From Plasmopara viticola (taxonomy: Eukaryota > Oomycota > Peronosporomycetes > Peronosporales > Peronosporaceae), in the NCBI GenBank assembly GCA_001695595.3, contig MBPM02000045.1, forward strand, positions 124,001-188,000: a stretch of DNA of 64,000 bases, in the 5' to 3' direction. The position numbers and the translations under genes were made by a program. This document shows, piece after piece, positions 23,521-37,190 of the stretch (within the stretch, counting starts at the first letter, position 1; each line of letters begins with the position of its first letter). A model generated the notes under the pieces. That model searched no databases. It was not told the origin of the DNA and worked only from the letters and a program-made list of their open reading frames with translations.

Positions 23521-24479
23521 CTTTAGTTTTGCCAGCTCTTAAAAACGCAATCTTTTTACCTTTTTGAAGGGAAGCTCAAAAATCTTTTCCGCCGGCGTCC
23601 TCAATTTAAGGCCAGTTTCTTCATGAAAGCATTTATTTGACTCTGTTGAAAGTTGGCACCCAAGCCAAAAAATGCAGTTTCGTCCGCTTGTAATAAATAA
23701 ACACACTCTTCAGATAGACACGTAAGGGAATATTGTACACTCATAACAGAAGCCAAATCGACCCTTTGGAATGGTAGTTTACAAAGTATAGGATTCCGAT
23801 TATAAGTCTACAGGCAGTCAGCGACGAGTTTTAGCCAATCAAACTATTGCTAAAGTAATTTCGCCACTCGTCTATCTTCTCATATAAGGTGTCGCAAGAA
23901 AACGTAGAGAGTATAGCTCAGTCATTTAATACTCAACCTTAAGAATTTTTCGTCATTCCCAGACAACTCATACGGCTCAAGTACAGTAAAAACGACTTGA
24001 AATGAGCCTTCACTCTTTTAAGCCGCTAGATGTATGCGTTAGATTGGATAAAATCAAACTGGCCCCTTGAGCTGCGTGTACCTCACTCTGAGCATGAGTC
24101 GAAGCCGCAGCCTAAACACTACGGACATCCATGGTAGCCATCATAGCTTTATAATTGGTCTCAGCCACTTCGTTGACCACGACCTTGTAGTGTGCCCATC
24201 AGTTCAAATTTAAGCAAACTTCATCTTATTGTGACTGCCCCTCGAAGTTTTAAATCTCATCGAGGATATGATGAGTGCTGATTCACCAGACACAATCGTT
24301 CGATCAGAGAACATCCGTGTATTTGCAGTGAAAGCAGTGACGTTCGAGAAATCTTTCCGAAGCTGATTCATTGACTCTCATGAATTTTGTGAAGGGGTAT
24401 AATCGCATCTCCTAACAAGGTGATACTAGCTCATCGGTGAAAGTACTTCGACTTTACAACTCTCTCTTCACGAAAGCGG
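23521..24479. repeat. G2a 3' tail
   Basis: No gene is supported. The part 23950-24380 is a diverged further copy of 20600-21060 (gctgcgtgtacctcactctgagcatgag-type word near 24080). The end shares tctatatcttggcttctagc with 52030 and a looser match with 8690 and 37250, where the flanking blocks begin. Confidence 0.5.
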
Positions 24480-27400
24480 CTTTGGCCAGTCAGCTGTAAA
24501 AATACAGAAAGTTAGGAATTTACTCCTGTCTATATCTTGGCTTCTAGCCATTCTATCGGGCGCGTCTTAAGAAAATCTTCAAGTTGTAGATGCATCGTGG
24601 GATGGCTATTTAACAGCAAGCCGCTCGACTATTTCTTTCAGATTTAAAACATATATAAAAGAATAGTTTATGGGTCAAAAAAATCGTACCAATTAGTTTA
24701 AGATTAAATAAAAACAATGTGTCAGCGGTGATGATTCGCGATGATTAGCTAGCCCACTCAAGTAGAAATCTATCAAAGTCATTGAGCACAGTGCGCTCCA
24801 GATCTATTTAGTAAAGCTACGCACTTGTAGTCTCACGCGTACGCGCCACGGATTACATTCGATATAGACGAGGTCAAATGTACGACACTAACTAGCTGAT
24901 CGACTGGGCAACGCCATATTGCATTGTCAAAAGTGCTCTGTTTTCTAGGCTTGTAATGAATGTCAAGATCTTGTACGGACACCATGTCGAGCTCAAACTG
25001 AGCATTCACTGAAGGTAAAGTTTAGGCTTGTCTGACCTTCAACCGTACTGACAACCTCTCGTAATGTATATAGCCTTGCACTTCAACCGTACTGACAACC
25101 TCTCGTAATGTATATAGCCATGCACTTCAACCGTACCGACAACCTCTCATATAGTATATAGCCATGCACTAGCGTCTTCTACCAGTGTGTCCTCTTTGGA
25201 CCCTCTTTGTTGAAGAAAAGACGGTCCCAGATGCTCGAGAAGCGCCATATGTTATTATTTTTAAATTGAACGGATCAATGATCTCGAAGAATCACTCTTA
25301 CTTGTGTTCACATTATCATAGTCAAGTATTGATGCATCGACGTCTTACCCGTACATATTGAAATAAGTAAAGATCGCATAAGACTTAAGCGTGAAAACAG
25401 CCACTTAATACGTTGCATTTCGTCTTTGCATATCGATTGATGAAAATGTTTCGTCATTTGTTGCAATTCGTCTTAGCATATAGCTCGATGAACGAAAACT
25501 TCAACTCAAATAACTAATTTGATATTTTGCAAACAGTGTATCTTGTAGCGAGGTAAGTAAGAGAAGCTCAGATTTTTTGCTTTTTACAATTTATGAGCGG
25601 GAAAAATGTACCTATAGAGCAGTATCAATGGAACACTAGCAACATCACGTTATCGATTAAAAGCCAATCAATATATATAAATGCTTAATCACTCGTACGA
25701 CTCCTGTCACTGCAATTGCTGTACAAGTTTTGAGCAGATACAATAACAGCAAGACGATAGAGAATTAAGCGGATGTTGAAGTTCTTTTCGGAAAGTCGCA
25801 CGTTTTGAGTTTTGAATGGTATATTTGTATGCAACAAGAATTAAGCAAGAATCTGAAGTCAGCGCATTCTACAATACAGTTTACACTGATCGTCCGGGTC
25901 TGTCAAGATTAAAACAGGACAATTTTAACAGCATGATGCATACCACATTAATTTTGAATGGAAGATGCAAAAGATGTGACAATTGATCAATGTAAGTCAT
26001 AATTTGTGGCTGCAAGTATGTAGGTAGAAGATTAACCTAAAATAAAATCGAGGTTTAATTTAGAGTAAAGCAAGAAAAAGTTATTGATTAACGCCTAGAG
26101 CACATCAACATTTTGCAGGTAGCTTTGGTGGGGAGAGATGCTACGCAAAGTCGGGCAAAAAGAATGTGAACTTAAGAAAAATCAAGACCGCAATCAAAAA
26201 AGTTCGTTACACAGGTTGGAGCGAGATGCCCGGACGGGATCTGTTATTTAGGCTAGAGGTACAACACAGTCAATTGTAATACTTTGATTGTGAATGTGCA
26301 CATTATTGCCCATGAGATACATGCCTGTATAAACGTATCTTGTTGTAAAGTAATGCCCTCAAACTACTATCTAGCAATGAGCATTGGCTGTGCGAGCCGT
26401 ATCGGCATTTATGTTGATATCAGCAGCACCGTCTCCCGTTTGTTTACAACTTTCGCATCGTCTCTCCAGCCAATCATGATTCATTAATATAGCTTTGGGG
26501 CACTGCATCAAATTGGGGAGGGGGTGGTTAGCGGCTTCCTTTTCCTTAATAGAGAATTTGAGTCAGTGATGGTCAGAGCGGTGTGCTCCACACCATTTGC
26601 GGAGGCCCACCTAAAATTATAAAATTATAGCATTGTCTTTGTTGCAAGGGTACCTAAGACATGTCAAACAAACCTTCAGCTTCCCCGTGTTACAATTCTG
26701 ATTAGCTGCAAGTATAGAGAACAATCTTGATGTTCTGAGTGTTGTCAATGATAGAGGACACTCAACTTGATCTCCTTAGTCGCTCGTTCATGCCAATCTG
26801 TAAACCTGCTTCTTAGAACAATAATCTATTGTCGCGATCGTAATCAAATTATTAGCTTCCATACGTGCAAAATTGCAAGTTTTCTTGCATTGCGAATGTT
26901 GAGTGCAATAAAATCGCTATAGCAGTTCTATGTACCCTTGACGCTTTCGCTTCAACATGGAACACGTCGATCCTATTTGACGGCGTATATCTACACCGCT
27001 AAAATCATAACTTACATCAGTACAACGCAAAAAATGTACTTATATTTTAGCAAGTAAAAAATTCCAATACCGATCGCCAGACTGTAGGTTAATAATTTGC
27101 AGGAATTTCACCCCAGCTATGTTTGCGAAGCTTGTAAATCAGCAACTTTCTATGTCAACAATCGCTCAAATTGCATGTAGCGTAATCTTCCCGATGCATT
27201 ACGCGAGGACAGACCTGACGCGATTGCAGTCTCTTCTTGTATATCTCAGGCACCTCTTGTTTAGTTTCATCTTCATACAATGAGTCAGGAATCCAAGGAT
27301 GGACACTTAGTGATCTGAACGTCATCCCGTCTCTATCGCTATCCGCGGCGGAAACGCTTCGTAGACGTGCGAGACCATGCTTATAAAGGATGACTTAATC

Positions 27401-28190
27401 CTGTTCTTCAATAACAGACCTCAATGAGCATTAAGTTATCTCACAAACACACCTTGAAGGGGCCGTCGAGGACGTTGCCCACACTGGCGGTGATTGGCCC
27501 GTATTCACTTCCTCCAATGATCCCGTCAAGGGCTGTAGCTTACGCTGCGCCGAAACTTCGCTCTTTCCCTGTGATAAAAGCTCGACGTTGCCGTATTGTT
27601 AAGATTAGCAGCTGTTACACGCTCCTTTTTTTCTGGCAAATTTATACAATGCAGTCTTAGGAGGATGCAATGTCGTCTCATGCGGAGGAAACTAAATAAG
27701 GGCACGATAGCCAAACTCAGACATTAATCATTAAACCTAAGCATCGGTAACTAGCAGACGCACCATATTAGAAGGATCTGTTTGTTGTGCTTCCATCTTT
27801 TTAAAGAAAGAGATTGCCGTTGCTGCTAATAAAATGAGCTCACGGCGAAGAGTTTTCCAGTTCAGCAAGCAATACTAGTATTTGCATTTTATGTTCAAAA
27901 CGATGATCGCGCGATAGTATCTACTCTGCGTCGAACACGTTTATAAATTCCACGCTTTACCGACCGTCTGGTGAAAGTGGTGTGGTAATACCGTATCACC
28001 GCTGTAGGACGGTATACTGTATCAAGAAGGGGGGGGGCTGATTAGCAGTTTTCTGAGGAAAAACGCGTGTCTATCAAATTATATATATATATACGCCAAG
28101 CTATTCGCTCAAAAGATATGCGGTTAAATTCCCCTCGTGTGTCGTCATCACTCGGGCTGCCTGGCTCGCGACGTCCGTAGTATACGACAT
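24480..28190. repeat. B-type flanking block downstream of effector E4
   Basis: About 3.7 kb without a supportable gene, paralogous to 51940-55463. Long runs match closely, such as gtgtcagcggtgatgattcg near 24719 and 52217. It contains a 44-bp minisatellite (25037-25168), a short (AT)n tract at 28081-28093 and an 8-G run near 28028. A small minus-strand frame near 27060-27300 is shared with the paralogue and described at 54383. Confidence 0.65.
25037..25168. repeat. 44-bp minisatellite, three copies
   Basis: Three head-to-tail copies of a unit starting cttcaaccgtactgacaacc begin at 25037, 25081 and 25125. The first two are nearly identical; the third has several changes. The paralogous place near 52536 has one unit, so the array expanded after the large duplication or contracted in the other copy. 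Confidence 0.9.
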
Positions 28191-29794
28191 TCAGCTACTC
28201 CCGATTTTTTGCTGAAGCCCTTCGGCAATGCTTATTGCACTCGAGAAACCTTCTTTTTTATTTCTCTATGCACTCGGTCAAGAAGCAATTCGGGAATCAC
28301 GGTAGTATTTCTTCATAACCCGCGAAATAAATGCACCTGGATCCGTGCGATGGCGTTCAAGAACATACCAATACCAGACATCCAACGCCAGGTGCGTAAA
28401 AAGCTTGTCGCCAGCGTCATGGAGTTGAAGACGTTGAAAAACAGCATCCTCGTCAAGAGCATCCATTTGCCAATTTTCGAAGAGTGCCTTTCGCACCCTG
28501 AAGAGACGAGCAGTCATGTTTGGGTCTTTTGTCTTTAAGGCTATCATGCTCGCTAATTGTTCCATAGTCAATTGACTTAATAATGCTTCAAGTAATTTAG
28601 CATCTTCAGTATGATGTCGCGATTCAATCGTAAACCATGTCTCTAACAGTGGACTCTCGACAATGCCCTCAGCTTTCATTTTTGCCACCTTGAACACAAC
28701 AATGTTGAGCACATCACTCGCCGTCTTTTTTTTTCTCCTCCCAGCACCTAAATAGCTTTTCCGATTGGTCTGAAGCAAAATTACGCGTTCTCTCATCTTT
28801 CTGCGCTGCCGTAATAACGGTAGCAAGGGCCTTCTCCTTTGAGTCACGCTCTTTCCACATGCCTTTCACCAAGTCGCTCAAAAAATGCTCGTAATAGGCA
28901 GTCTCTAACACCGTTTAATGAGAGAAAAACAGATGTTGGTTGCTGCAGTATCATCAGCAATATGATCCATGAAAAAAGACAAGAGTGTTGGTTCTGGCCA
29001 TCCCAAAAAACCTTTTGATACAATGTATCCATCACCCTATTACCAATGCTTCCTTCGCGAAGATCAACATCCCTAGCTCCAAGCATTTCAGCCAAGCGAG
29101 CATAGCCAAATTTCTTCCACAGCAAACTATACAATTTTTCGAAAATGATTTGGTCGTCTGATTTATCTTTTCGTGGAAGCTGACGAGCGAACGAAACATA
29201 TGCCTCTAAGAGCGGGTTCTTGAATACGCTGCCCTCGGCGGTATCAAGTTTCAGGTCACGAAAGACATCAATATCTTTCTTGTTTGCTATCCAGTCTTTC
29301 AGCTGAAGGTTGTAATATTTTTTGGCTACGGCTTCTGTCTTCTGGGATGCCAGACCATCAAGTGCAAACGTAGCCAGCTCATAGTCATGAAAGTGTTTCT
29401 TCAGCTCGTAAAACAAGGCCAATTACGTCGTTGGAGATTCTTTGTAGGCGTCAAGGATACCTCTGGCCCACCTTCGATACTGCTTCCTTGCGAATAGATT
29501 TTTCTTCACCGAGTCCACGTGAAAATTCTTGAAAAAGTAATTGATCGCTTTCTCTTTGTCAGGAGAGAGCCTCTAACGCAGACTTGGCGCCAACTTCTCC
29601 AATTCCCATACAACCTTTGCGCCAAAAGTATCCAACATTCTTTCCTCATAGCTGTCAGCTCGAGTATCCGCTGCTGACAAGCTCCTCATGTGACTGTGGA
29701 CCTGGGCATCCATCGCCATTATGGCCTTCGTACTTGCCACGAGTGTGGAAGCCGATAGCAAGATGAATTGGCGCAGAATTTTAGGCTTGAGCAT
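28191..29794 (-). pseudogene. E4: decayed WY/LWY RxLR-like effector
   Basis: A full-length paralogue of E5 with many lesions. The start at 29794-29792 opens a good leader: hydrophobic FILLSASTLVASTKAIMA, then RSLS at residues 37-40 and YEER at 49-52, a better EER match than E5 has. A nonsense codon ends this frame at codon 74 (29575-29573). A second stop lies at 29425-29423. From there a long frame runs to 28844 with DVFRDLKLD and NPLLEAYVSFARQ. Frameshifts follow near 28960 and 28730. The last open frame (28847-28278) keeps ESPLLETWF and LALDVWYWYV and ends through a one-base frameshift that E7 shares. E4 and E7 share other residues against E1, E2 and E5, so they form a B-type subfamily. Confidence 0.9.
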
Positions 29795-31300
29795 CGCTTT
29801 GGAAGGATTTTTTAAAAATGACAAGTCGCGGAAGAGCGACATGTTACCATTAGATGATTTCACAGCCCTTCTTGTTGCTTAATGAGTTCAAGTGTTTTTG
29901 CGGACCAGTTCTCGTTCTCTTGATAAATTAAAGTTAAGTACGATTGATTAAGTAGCGCAATCTAATGCGGGATGACAGCATTGAGAAGCAACATGAATAT
30001 TATATTTAGATTTAAGCTCCGATAAAGGATGAGAACGTACTATCAGAAGTACTGTATTGTATTTAACTGACCGGTCAGATGTTCTGTATCCATAGCATCA
30101 GATCGAGGCAGCCTTCTGCAATCTAATACAGCGAATGCTTTCCTCAGATTCATGTTGATCATTGAATCACACGGTCTTGATTTCAACAGAGCAGTGCCAA
30201 TGTGTACATCATTTGTAACCCCGAGTATCAGTACTCGGATGTGGAAGTGTTTGTGACCGCACAGTCGTCAGCCTTCTCCTCTAATCTCACTGATTTTTCA
30301 ATCAAGCAATGGTGAAGCTCACATATCTGCGAAGCTGTCGGGTTTACGCTGCTGACAATTTCTAAAATTACACGGATAAATCAGAAACAGATATCTTACC
30401 CATAGAGGATTTACATATCGAGAGATAAATGTAGAAGATGCGGCAACAGTCACTGCATGTTGATTTCGCCAAGGTAATCACGAGAGCGAATCGAGTGGCG
30501 AGCTTCTCAGCGTGCTGAGCATTGTACGTTCAAACACCCAATATGTACATGTTTGAGATAGCGGGCAACGATGGCGCGGACGCGGTGCGGCTGCTGATCA
30601 ATTGTTCAAAAGCTAATGTGCAGTGCACCGTGCAGTGTGCCATTAATAATTTGATTTCGCAATGATCGCGTAGACATTGATAGTTTATATTAGCGCTTCC
30701 ATCGCATCGGTGTAAATAGTTAAATGTTTATGTAAATGACACAACGACTCTGGAATCAGTCTAGAAGTGCAGCTCAGATACAAACATTTTTTTATATTAA
30801 TCAATTCTAACCAAAGCATATTGCACGATTTGATCTTTTATGAGTTCGCACTTTTGCGAATACCCTTTTATAATTACCCACACGTTTTCGTAGACATTTG
30901 TGACAAGACTGGACAACCTTTTGTTCCTTACGACATACAACCATACGTCCTACTTCCTTAATAGTCTATGACGCCCAATCTCAGTTTATGGTGCACCACC
31001 AGCATCAAGGCCATGTCGTTGGATGTTGTGCCCGACTGCAGCTACCATCAAGTGTGGCTTTTCTTCAGTGACATACGTGAGGTCGATTAAGCTCGATACC
31101 AAAACGATCAGTAGGTAAAAAAACACAATCGATCCATTAGAAATAGAAGATAATTGTGAATTAGAAACATCAATGACCGCGAGTGCTGGCTGGTAACGTA
31201 CTCAGACAATCGATGAACATCGATCCTCTTATGCGCCTGAAAATTTCTCTTGCTTCTGACTGTCCCTACAACATCCAAATATAAAAATGCGATTTCCCCA
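29795..31300. repeat. Effector-upstream block and start of G1b
   Basis: No gene is supported. A candidate promoter (tcattttt on the minus strand, 29815-29822) lies about 25 bases above the E4 start, as in E5. From about 30010 the stretch is collinear with 61680-62540: gatttacatatcgagagata near 30408 and acgatggcgcggacgcggtg near 30569. Confidence 0.55.
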
Positions 31301-34300
31301 GCCATCATTTAAAATTAATTACCGAGATTGAGGCGTAACCTTTTTATCAGTTACAAAAAGAGAACAAGAGCTCGTTTGAGTGTTGGATACCAAAACAGTA
31401 AACAGTTGATCATCAAACAACCACATATGTTCCTGCACGCCTCCTCTGTGCAAGGTGCTGTATGACTTCGGCACACCTGGTTGCACTTTGTAGGAATTTT
31501 GTCGCCTCCGCTGGCAGCCTCTGACTGGAAGAGCCAATCGGGCCGTGACGCGATCCCTCTGCATGGTGGCAGGAAGGACTGCAAATACATGCGCCTTTTT
31601 CTAGGCCCATAGTAGCCACCAAGATTTTTGAGTATTGCGTGATAGGTGTCGATTAAATATGGATTCGTTGCAAAGGTAATGGTTGTTAATCTTGATCTGC
31701 TAGCAACCCCGAGAGCACCTACTGTCAGGACCAAGCCAATGAAGGTTTTTTACGCATAAGGTAAGGAAGCCCAGAACATTTTGATTCAACACGAAGGGGA
31801 CGAGATGGTCTGAAGGTATCCGTGATCACGGATGATCAGATGCGTGTGAAGATCGCACGCTCTTACTCAGCCAAAACGTTGAGCATTTCCCCGTGAAAAC
31901 CTTCATCGGACGGTCACTCAACCCAAAAGGGACTTGAGGCAATGTCCCGTCTGGATATCTTCGAGATCACCAACATTCCGGTATTCTTTTCTGTGAGCGA
32001 GATAAGCGCGACCTTTGTAAGTACATATATGATTTACCAATACCAAGGCGCCAGTCTCAAAAAAGCTAAGGTTTGTATAATCATGGACGGCTTAAAGGTG
32101 GCCTAAACTTCCTTACAAGAAGAATAAAGCCGCAGACAGACGTGCCCTTTCGGACTTCTTGGATACGCAGCTCTCGTCGTACAGAAGTACAATCCATTAT
32201 TTAGAGACTTCAGTGGTCTCGTGTATTTTGTACAGCCGCTGCTCTGGCTATGGTAAGAAAGGGCATCTGATCCGTGCTTGTACCAAACGGGGCAAACGAA
32301 GTGAACTTTTAAATCATCTATGGGCTTTGAAAACTCGCTGTCAAAAGCAGCGTTCTCAGATTTACTGAAATGCTAGTCTCCTGTAGTGATGAGGTGCCCA
32401 ACTAAGGAAGAACTGAAACCTCATGCTATGCGTGAGACCTATATATACCATAATTTGACCCTGAGAGTTTGACAGCTCCTAAAGAAGATACAAGTAGCGT
32501 AAAGGTGCCAATTCAAATTCGAAGATATTAGGCTATAAAATTTCCTTTCGAGTCATGGCATATTACATAAATTTGCGTGCCATTAACGAATTGTAAGCAA
32601 AATAGATTGCCTAATGCCATTAACGAATTGCAAGCAGAATAGATTGCCTGATGTTCTTGATCCTCAAGAAAGTCAGTTTTGATTTGACTGGATAATTTAA
32701 GCGTTATAATAAGCAAAATGGAGCTGTTACAAGTTTCGAGAACTTCAAATACGAAGGTCATTTTTGTCTTTGCCATGGACAAATACGATTTGCTCGTTTG
32801 CATGCCACTTCTAGACAAGCACGAGCCCTAAGCTAATTAACAGGCCAAAGCTATAGGTACCAGCTGCCTGATTCCGAGCAACATGAATTTAGATGTTATC
32901 TTTTCGGTTCTGTTGTATGCACAACTTCTTTAAAGAAAGACGTACACGCCCGAAGTGAATATGGGAGGTGTCAAGTTGCTGATATTTTTCAAGGGTAGAT
33001 GTGACGACGTCTTTGAGGGCTTTTTTAGCTGGCAACTAGCTTCGCTGGCAGCACTAGATACCTGAAGACGCTGACGATGACCTCAAAATGTGAGTAGCAT
33101 AGCCACAGGTGGGTAACAGTATAGTACCACTAACCGTTGGTAACAAAGCTATCCAAGTCGAAAGAAATAGGTCCGCAACATAGATTATAGCACAGTATCA
33201 AACATGGCTACGAAGAGCGTATGGTATAGCTCCGCTAGAATATGATAGAGATGCGATCCAAAAATTTTTTGGCTGTCATGATTGACATCGTAGCCGACAA
33301 AGGGACCTTTAGCAGTGAGATATGTGACAACGCACCTTATTGTCGAGTCACAGAAGATGTGTCATAATGTAAGGCACTGTCTACAGCTTCAAAGCTACTG
33401 AACCACGCCGAACCCAGATCTATTGAGCTTTAGCCAGATTTTAAGCAGGAAATAATTGCGGAGACAGTTTACAAAGACGAAAACCCGTCTTGGGGAGAGA
33501 AATGTGTACAAAGATGTATTTGATTAGTCTTGAAGGTAAGGTACTTTGTGGCTGAGCGTTCATAGTCTGAACAGTCTTTGAAAACCAGTCTTTTCATTGA
33601 TGTCTATCGACCCCAGTTTAAGTTTCACAAGATAGAGGAGTGAGGGAAAAAATTGACCTCATGCTAAGCATGAAGCACTATGTCATCAGCTATTGCCGCG
33701 TGAGTAATTTGAGATCGTTAATGTCTATGTCGTTAAAAACGGTAAGGAAAGCTGTGGTGCAAGAGTCATTGCACTCATTACCAGCTTTTTGGGATCTATA
33801 GCTGAACGGAAATGGGGATTAGTTGCTACTATAGTGAGCTGCTCAGCGCAACGGTAGCTGATTGAACGCCTATTCCAAAAGCACACGCGTCCTACTAGCA
33901 TGTTCAAAAACACATTGCAGTTGTTACTATTAAACTCGAATGAGAGACTCTTCACAGTGGGAAGTACGCTTAGCGGCATGCGTGGATGTTACAGAGCTAA
34001 TAAACGCCCCTGCGACGCTTGATCATCTTGTGACACAACTGTATGACAGCCTTTCGCTCGAAGACTTTAAATTTATGCATAGCTGTTCAGACGCAAAACT
34101 GTCGGCTCTATTAGCTCATTCAGACCAGACAAGGCAAGCTTTTGAGGTCTCAGCGACCAGTAAACCTTTTACTGACAACGAAATTGTGATTATGTGGCAG
34201 TTGGGATTAAATGTCTCGGCTTCTTTGGAACTAGATGTTAGGCATAGAGGAAGTAAAAGTTGATTTGTATAGATCAGCGCTTAATTTATACAAGATTTGG

Positions 34301-35490
34301 AAATTGGCTAGTATAGTGCTAAGCGTAAATCCTTTTCGGTACTACTATAGAAAATTATTGAAAGGAATGCAACTTTTGCAACCATTAAAAAAGTCTTCGG
34401 TAGGTGTCAGTTCTATAACTCGAGTCATTTAAATCTGTTAAGCATCTTTTGTGACTGTCCTGCCTGAACCATCGGTTTCCCGGCACTCCAACTGAATGAA
34501 GATGACAGTAAGCGAGCTGTATTGATTGTTTCTGGACAGCTTATGTCTGTCGAATAGAACTACTTTGCTCTTGACTAGAAAATGCTTGCCACGAAGTAAA
34601 TAATGGTAAAAAGTTAGTGCAGCTTTTCGGCTATGAATTCTGTGAAGTCGATTTAACCCGCACATTCCTGGAAACGGCGGTAATTTACGCCAATCTTGCT
34701 TCCAAAGATGACAACATAGGTTATATTATTTGCTAACTATAGCTTCCGTATTGAATACAAGTATGAAACTGCAATGTGTTTGCAAACACGCTTTCGCACA
34801 GCTCAGACTAAATGTTGGCTTATAACAGCAGGATTAAAAGCTCTACGGACGGGCAAAAACGAGATGCAAAACTTATGCCGTACTTGCAATTATTTATCGC
34901 AGGTGAAGGTGCTAAAGCTGAAAAAATGAACCTTCGACAGCGACAATAATTGCAACGCTATAAGAGTACAGAAAACTTGTCTTAGAATAGGCCAAACAAA
35001 AAGATCCATCGTGAGTCCCTATTTTTTTCATCTTAGAGGCCCGATGAATTCTGTATACGTGAAGATACGTGTTGCTCTAATCAGCGGTCCTATTTGCTGG
35101 AAGCAGACGTTTTGCTTGGTCTCCACAACAAAATAAATACCTTACACAGTGGACGAGGATGCGAGGAGCTGTGACATCTTCCGGAATGTGCGGCTTATGC
35201 GCCAGCTCCTTTCCAAAAGCTGTTAGAACAGGCGAGCTTTAGAGGCCCGAAAAGGCTCGATTTTATCGTTGACTTATCAAAATTTCTGGCACCATGAGCA
35301 TTATCCCGCCTCAGCAGGAGACTGCAGCTGGTACCTATTAAAGCCAGTATAGCTACCGAAAAAGTAGCAACATTTTCAACATTTATATATATGATCTTCG
35401 GACAAATGTGGTCTCGCGGTTTACCAACGCAATTACGCAAATGCTGCTTCACAAATTCAACGTCATACAATCTACAGAGAGTAACATTTT
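31301..35490 (+). pseudogene. G1b: degenerate Ty3/gypsy pol, best-preserved order
   Basis: This is a plus-strand gypsy remnant collinear with 4000-8035. The zinc knuckle near 32225-32290 reads RCSGYGKKGHLIRAC with Tyr in place of the second Cys. The retropepsin end is near 32770-32830 (AMDKYDLLVCMPLLDKHEP). The longest open RT piece (33940-34263) includes NAPATLDHLVTQLYDSLSLE and MHSCSDAKLSALLAH, with the catalytic F/YxDD replaced. RNase H is near 34560-34650. The integrase core is near 35150-35420, with RFYR and the GLAVYQRN frame for VSRFTNAF. Multiple stops and frameshifts make it non-functional. A 36-bp tandem duplication lies at 32578-32649. Confidence 0.8.
32578..32649. repeat. 36-bp tandem duplication inside G1b
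   Basis: Two copies of a unit starting tgccattaacgaattg begin at 32578 and 32614 and differ at two or three positions. The other gypsy copies near 17100 and 46605 have one unit, so this is a local slippage or replication product. Confidence 0.85.
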
Positions 35491-36380
35491 TACTTGAAAA
35501 AGTGCGTCTTTTGAATTTGCTGTTTTTAGCCGACTTTCAGCAGATTTAGATAGTTGTTTTTGTAAGAAAATTGGCCTCAAGTTAAAAGTTTTCCTTTCAA
35601 CTTTCAATAATTTCCTGCCTCTAGGAGCCGGCAAAATTCAAGGGCATTTATTGCAAAACATGTTGGCACCGTAAATACGGAAACCGTGCATATCCAACCA
35701 TAAATAGCTTATTAGCCTACAAAATTGTAGCATCTCAGCACACATATTGTACTGTGAGCCTTCGAGCACACGTTGTGTCTTTCTGTCTGATAATAATGAC
35801 AGTCAATGAACCAGCTCTCAAATACGTTCGAGCTCCACTGCTCTCACTATGAATTTCACGCACTACGTGACTATTCTCCAGTTGACTGGTGAGCCAAAAA
35901 ACATGATCAACATCCATGATGATTCTTAAGAGCACGAGTAGCAGTGACACTGGAATTTAGTTTGATTCGTTTTGTTTCTATGAACAAACTATAAATTTGT
36001 GACCATCGAAGCTGATGTGATCGAGTTAAAAGATACGATGGGTATCATAATGTTTTTAGCATTAGGGCTGCGGCCTTGGCTTATGCTCAGCATGAGCTAC
36101 GTGCAGCGCAAGAAGCCAGCCTAATAGCTCCGCAGAAATTTTCTATGTGAACTAAAGCACTCATTTAGCGATTTGAAAGAGTGAAGGCTCGTTTCCGGCA
36201 CTGGATGCTGTACGCGTCGTACTTGCACCTCATAAATTGTCTTGGAATTGAAAGGGTTTTGAGTATCATTTACAAAAGCACTGAAGCTATACTCGCTACT
36301 TTCACGTGCATCAGCTTAGACAAAGTCGACGGACAAATGGAAAGGTACATTTGGCATAATCTTGATCGGCCATAACTTCT
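35491..36380 (-). pseudogene. G1b: inverted gypsy integrase 3' fragment
   Basis: Minus-strand counterpart of the fragments at 20600-21160 and 48950-49560. Near 35700-35780 the minus strand gives a VLEG/AQYVC-type integrase block, and 35735-35950 encodes the IMDVDHVFWLT segment that is on the plus strand at 20940 and 49290. Here the fragment follows the integrase core in reverse orientation, whereas in G2 the core is reversed instead. One inversion with breakpoints inside integrase explains both states. Confidence 0.6.
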
Positions 36381-37190
36381 CGTCGACTGCCAGTAGACTC
36401 CTTAATTTGCGACACATAATTCGCAACGTCATGTTTCTGTGAGCACTGCTGGAGGCGGGATCTTTAGTAGCGATCACCAGGAACCTTGAGATGAGCTCGA
36501 ATAATTTCAGTCATCTTTAGTGGCGTGATTCTCCGTAGACGCTGGTCACTATAATTGAAAGTATTTATAATGTAAAGGCAATCTCACTAAAGTGAGTCCT
36601 TATACTCATATGAATTTCTGAGTAAGGATTTTCCATCCTCTTCACAAATAAAAATTTGATCTTGGCGACTGAGGAGAGCGAGAAAACCTCTCACGAAATA
36701 GTGGCGGTAGTTATTTCTACCTAAAAGAGAAGTAGGACAATGTCCCACCATCATGTGGCGCACTGTGCACCCTTTGCTATGATGTAGCCCGCGATCGACA
36801 TCCGCCGGATGCGGCCCAGGAGCAAATGAATCGTAACGCCAATCCTTTTAACTGGTTTAGCCAATACAGGCACTGGATGCCCTCCCTAGCTTCGAGATCA
36901 CGAGGGCTTTCCAACCTTATTTTCAAGCCAGTTGCATCTACTCGCGAGTAAATTTCGACTCGAGCTCCTTTAAGACAAAGACTGTGATCTTCCGTGCTCA
37001 GAATCAGTTTTCTGCTCAGCCGATGATTTGGCCTTCTACAGCTGTGCTCCCAAACGACCCGGTTCTCACGCTTGCATGTTCACCGGTCCCGAGTTATAAT
37101 ATGGCATGAAGCGTTTTAACAAAAGTCCAATTAATAGCATTTAACATGTATGTTAGCTACCACTGAAATTATCCAATCAAGCCCAGGTAC
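36381..37190. repeat. G1b 3' tail
   Basis: Paralogue of about 8036-8620. It shares the aatgtcccaccatcatgtgg and gccaatacaggcactgg words. No open frame is conserved. Confidence 0.5.

Noticed and set aside
27424..27660. A plus-strand 78-codon ORF shared with 54726-54995
   Set aside because: It is open in both copies only because the blocks are recent duplicates; the C-terminus differs and no motif is seen.
28027..28094. Poly-G and (AT)n tracts as a regulatory site or origin
   Set aside because: They are short simple-sequence runs next to an effector pseudogene, with no associated conserved motif beyond the paralogous copy at 55300-55366.
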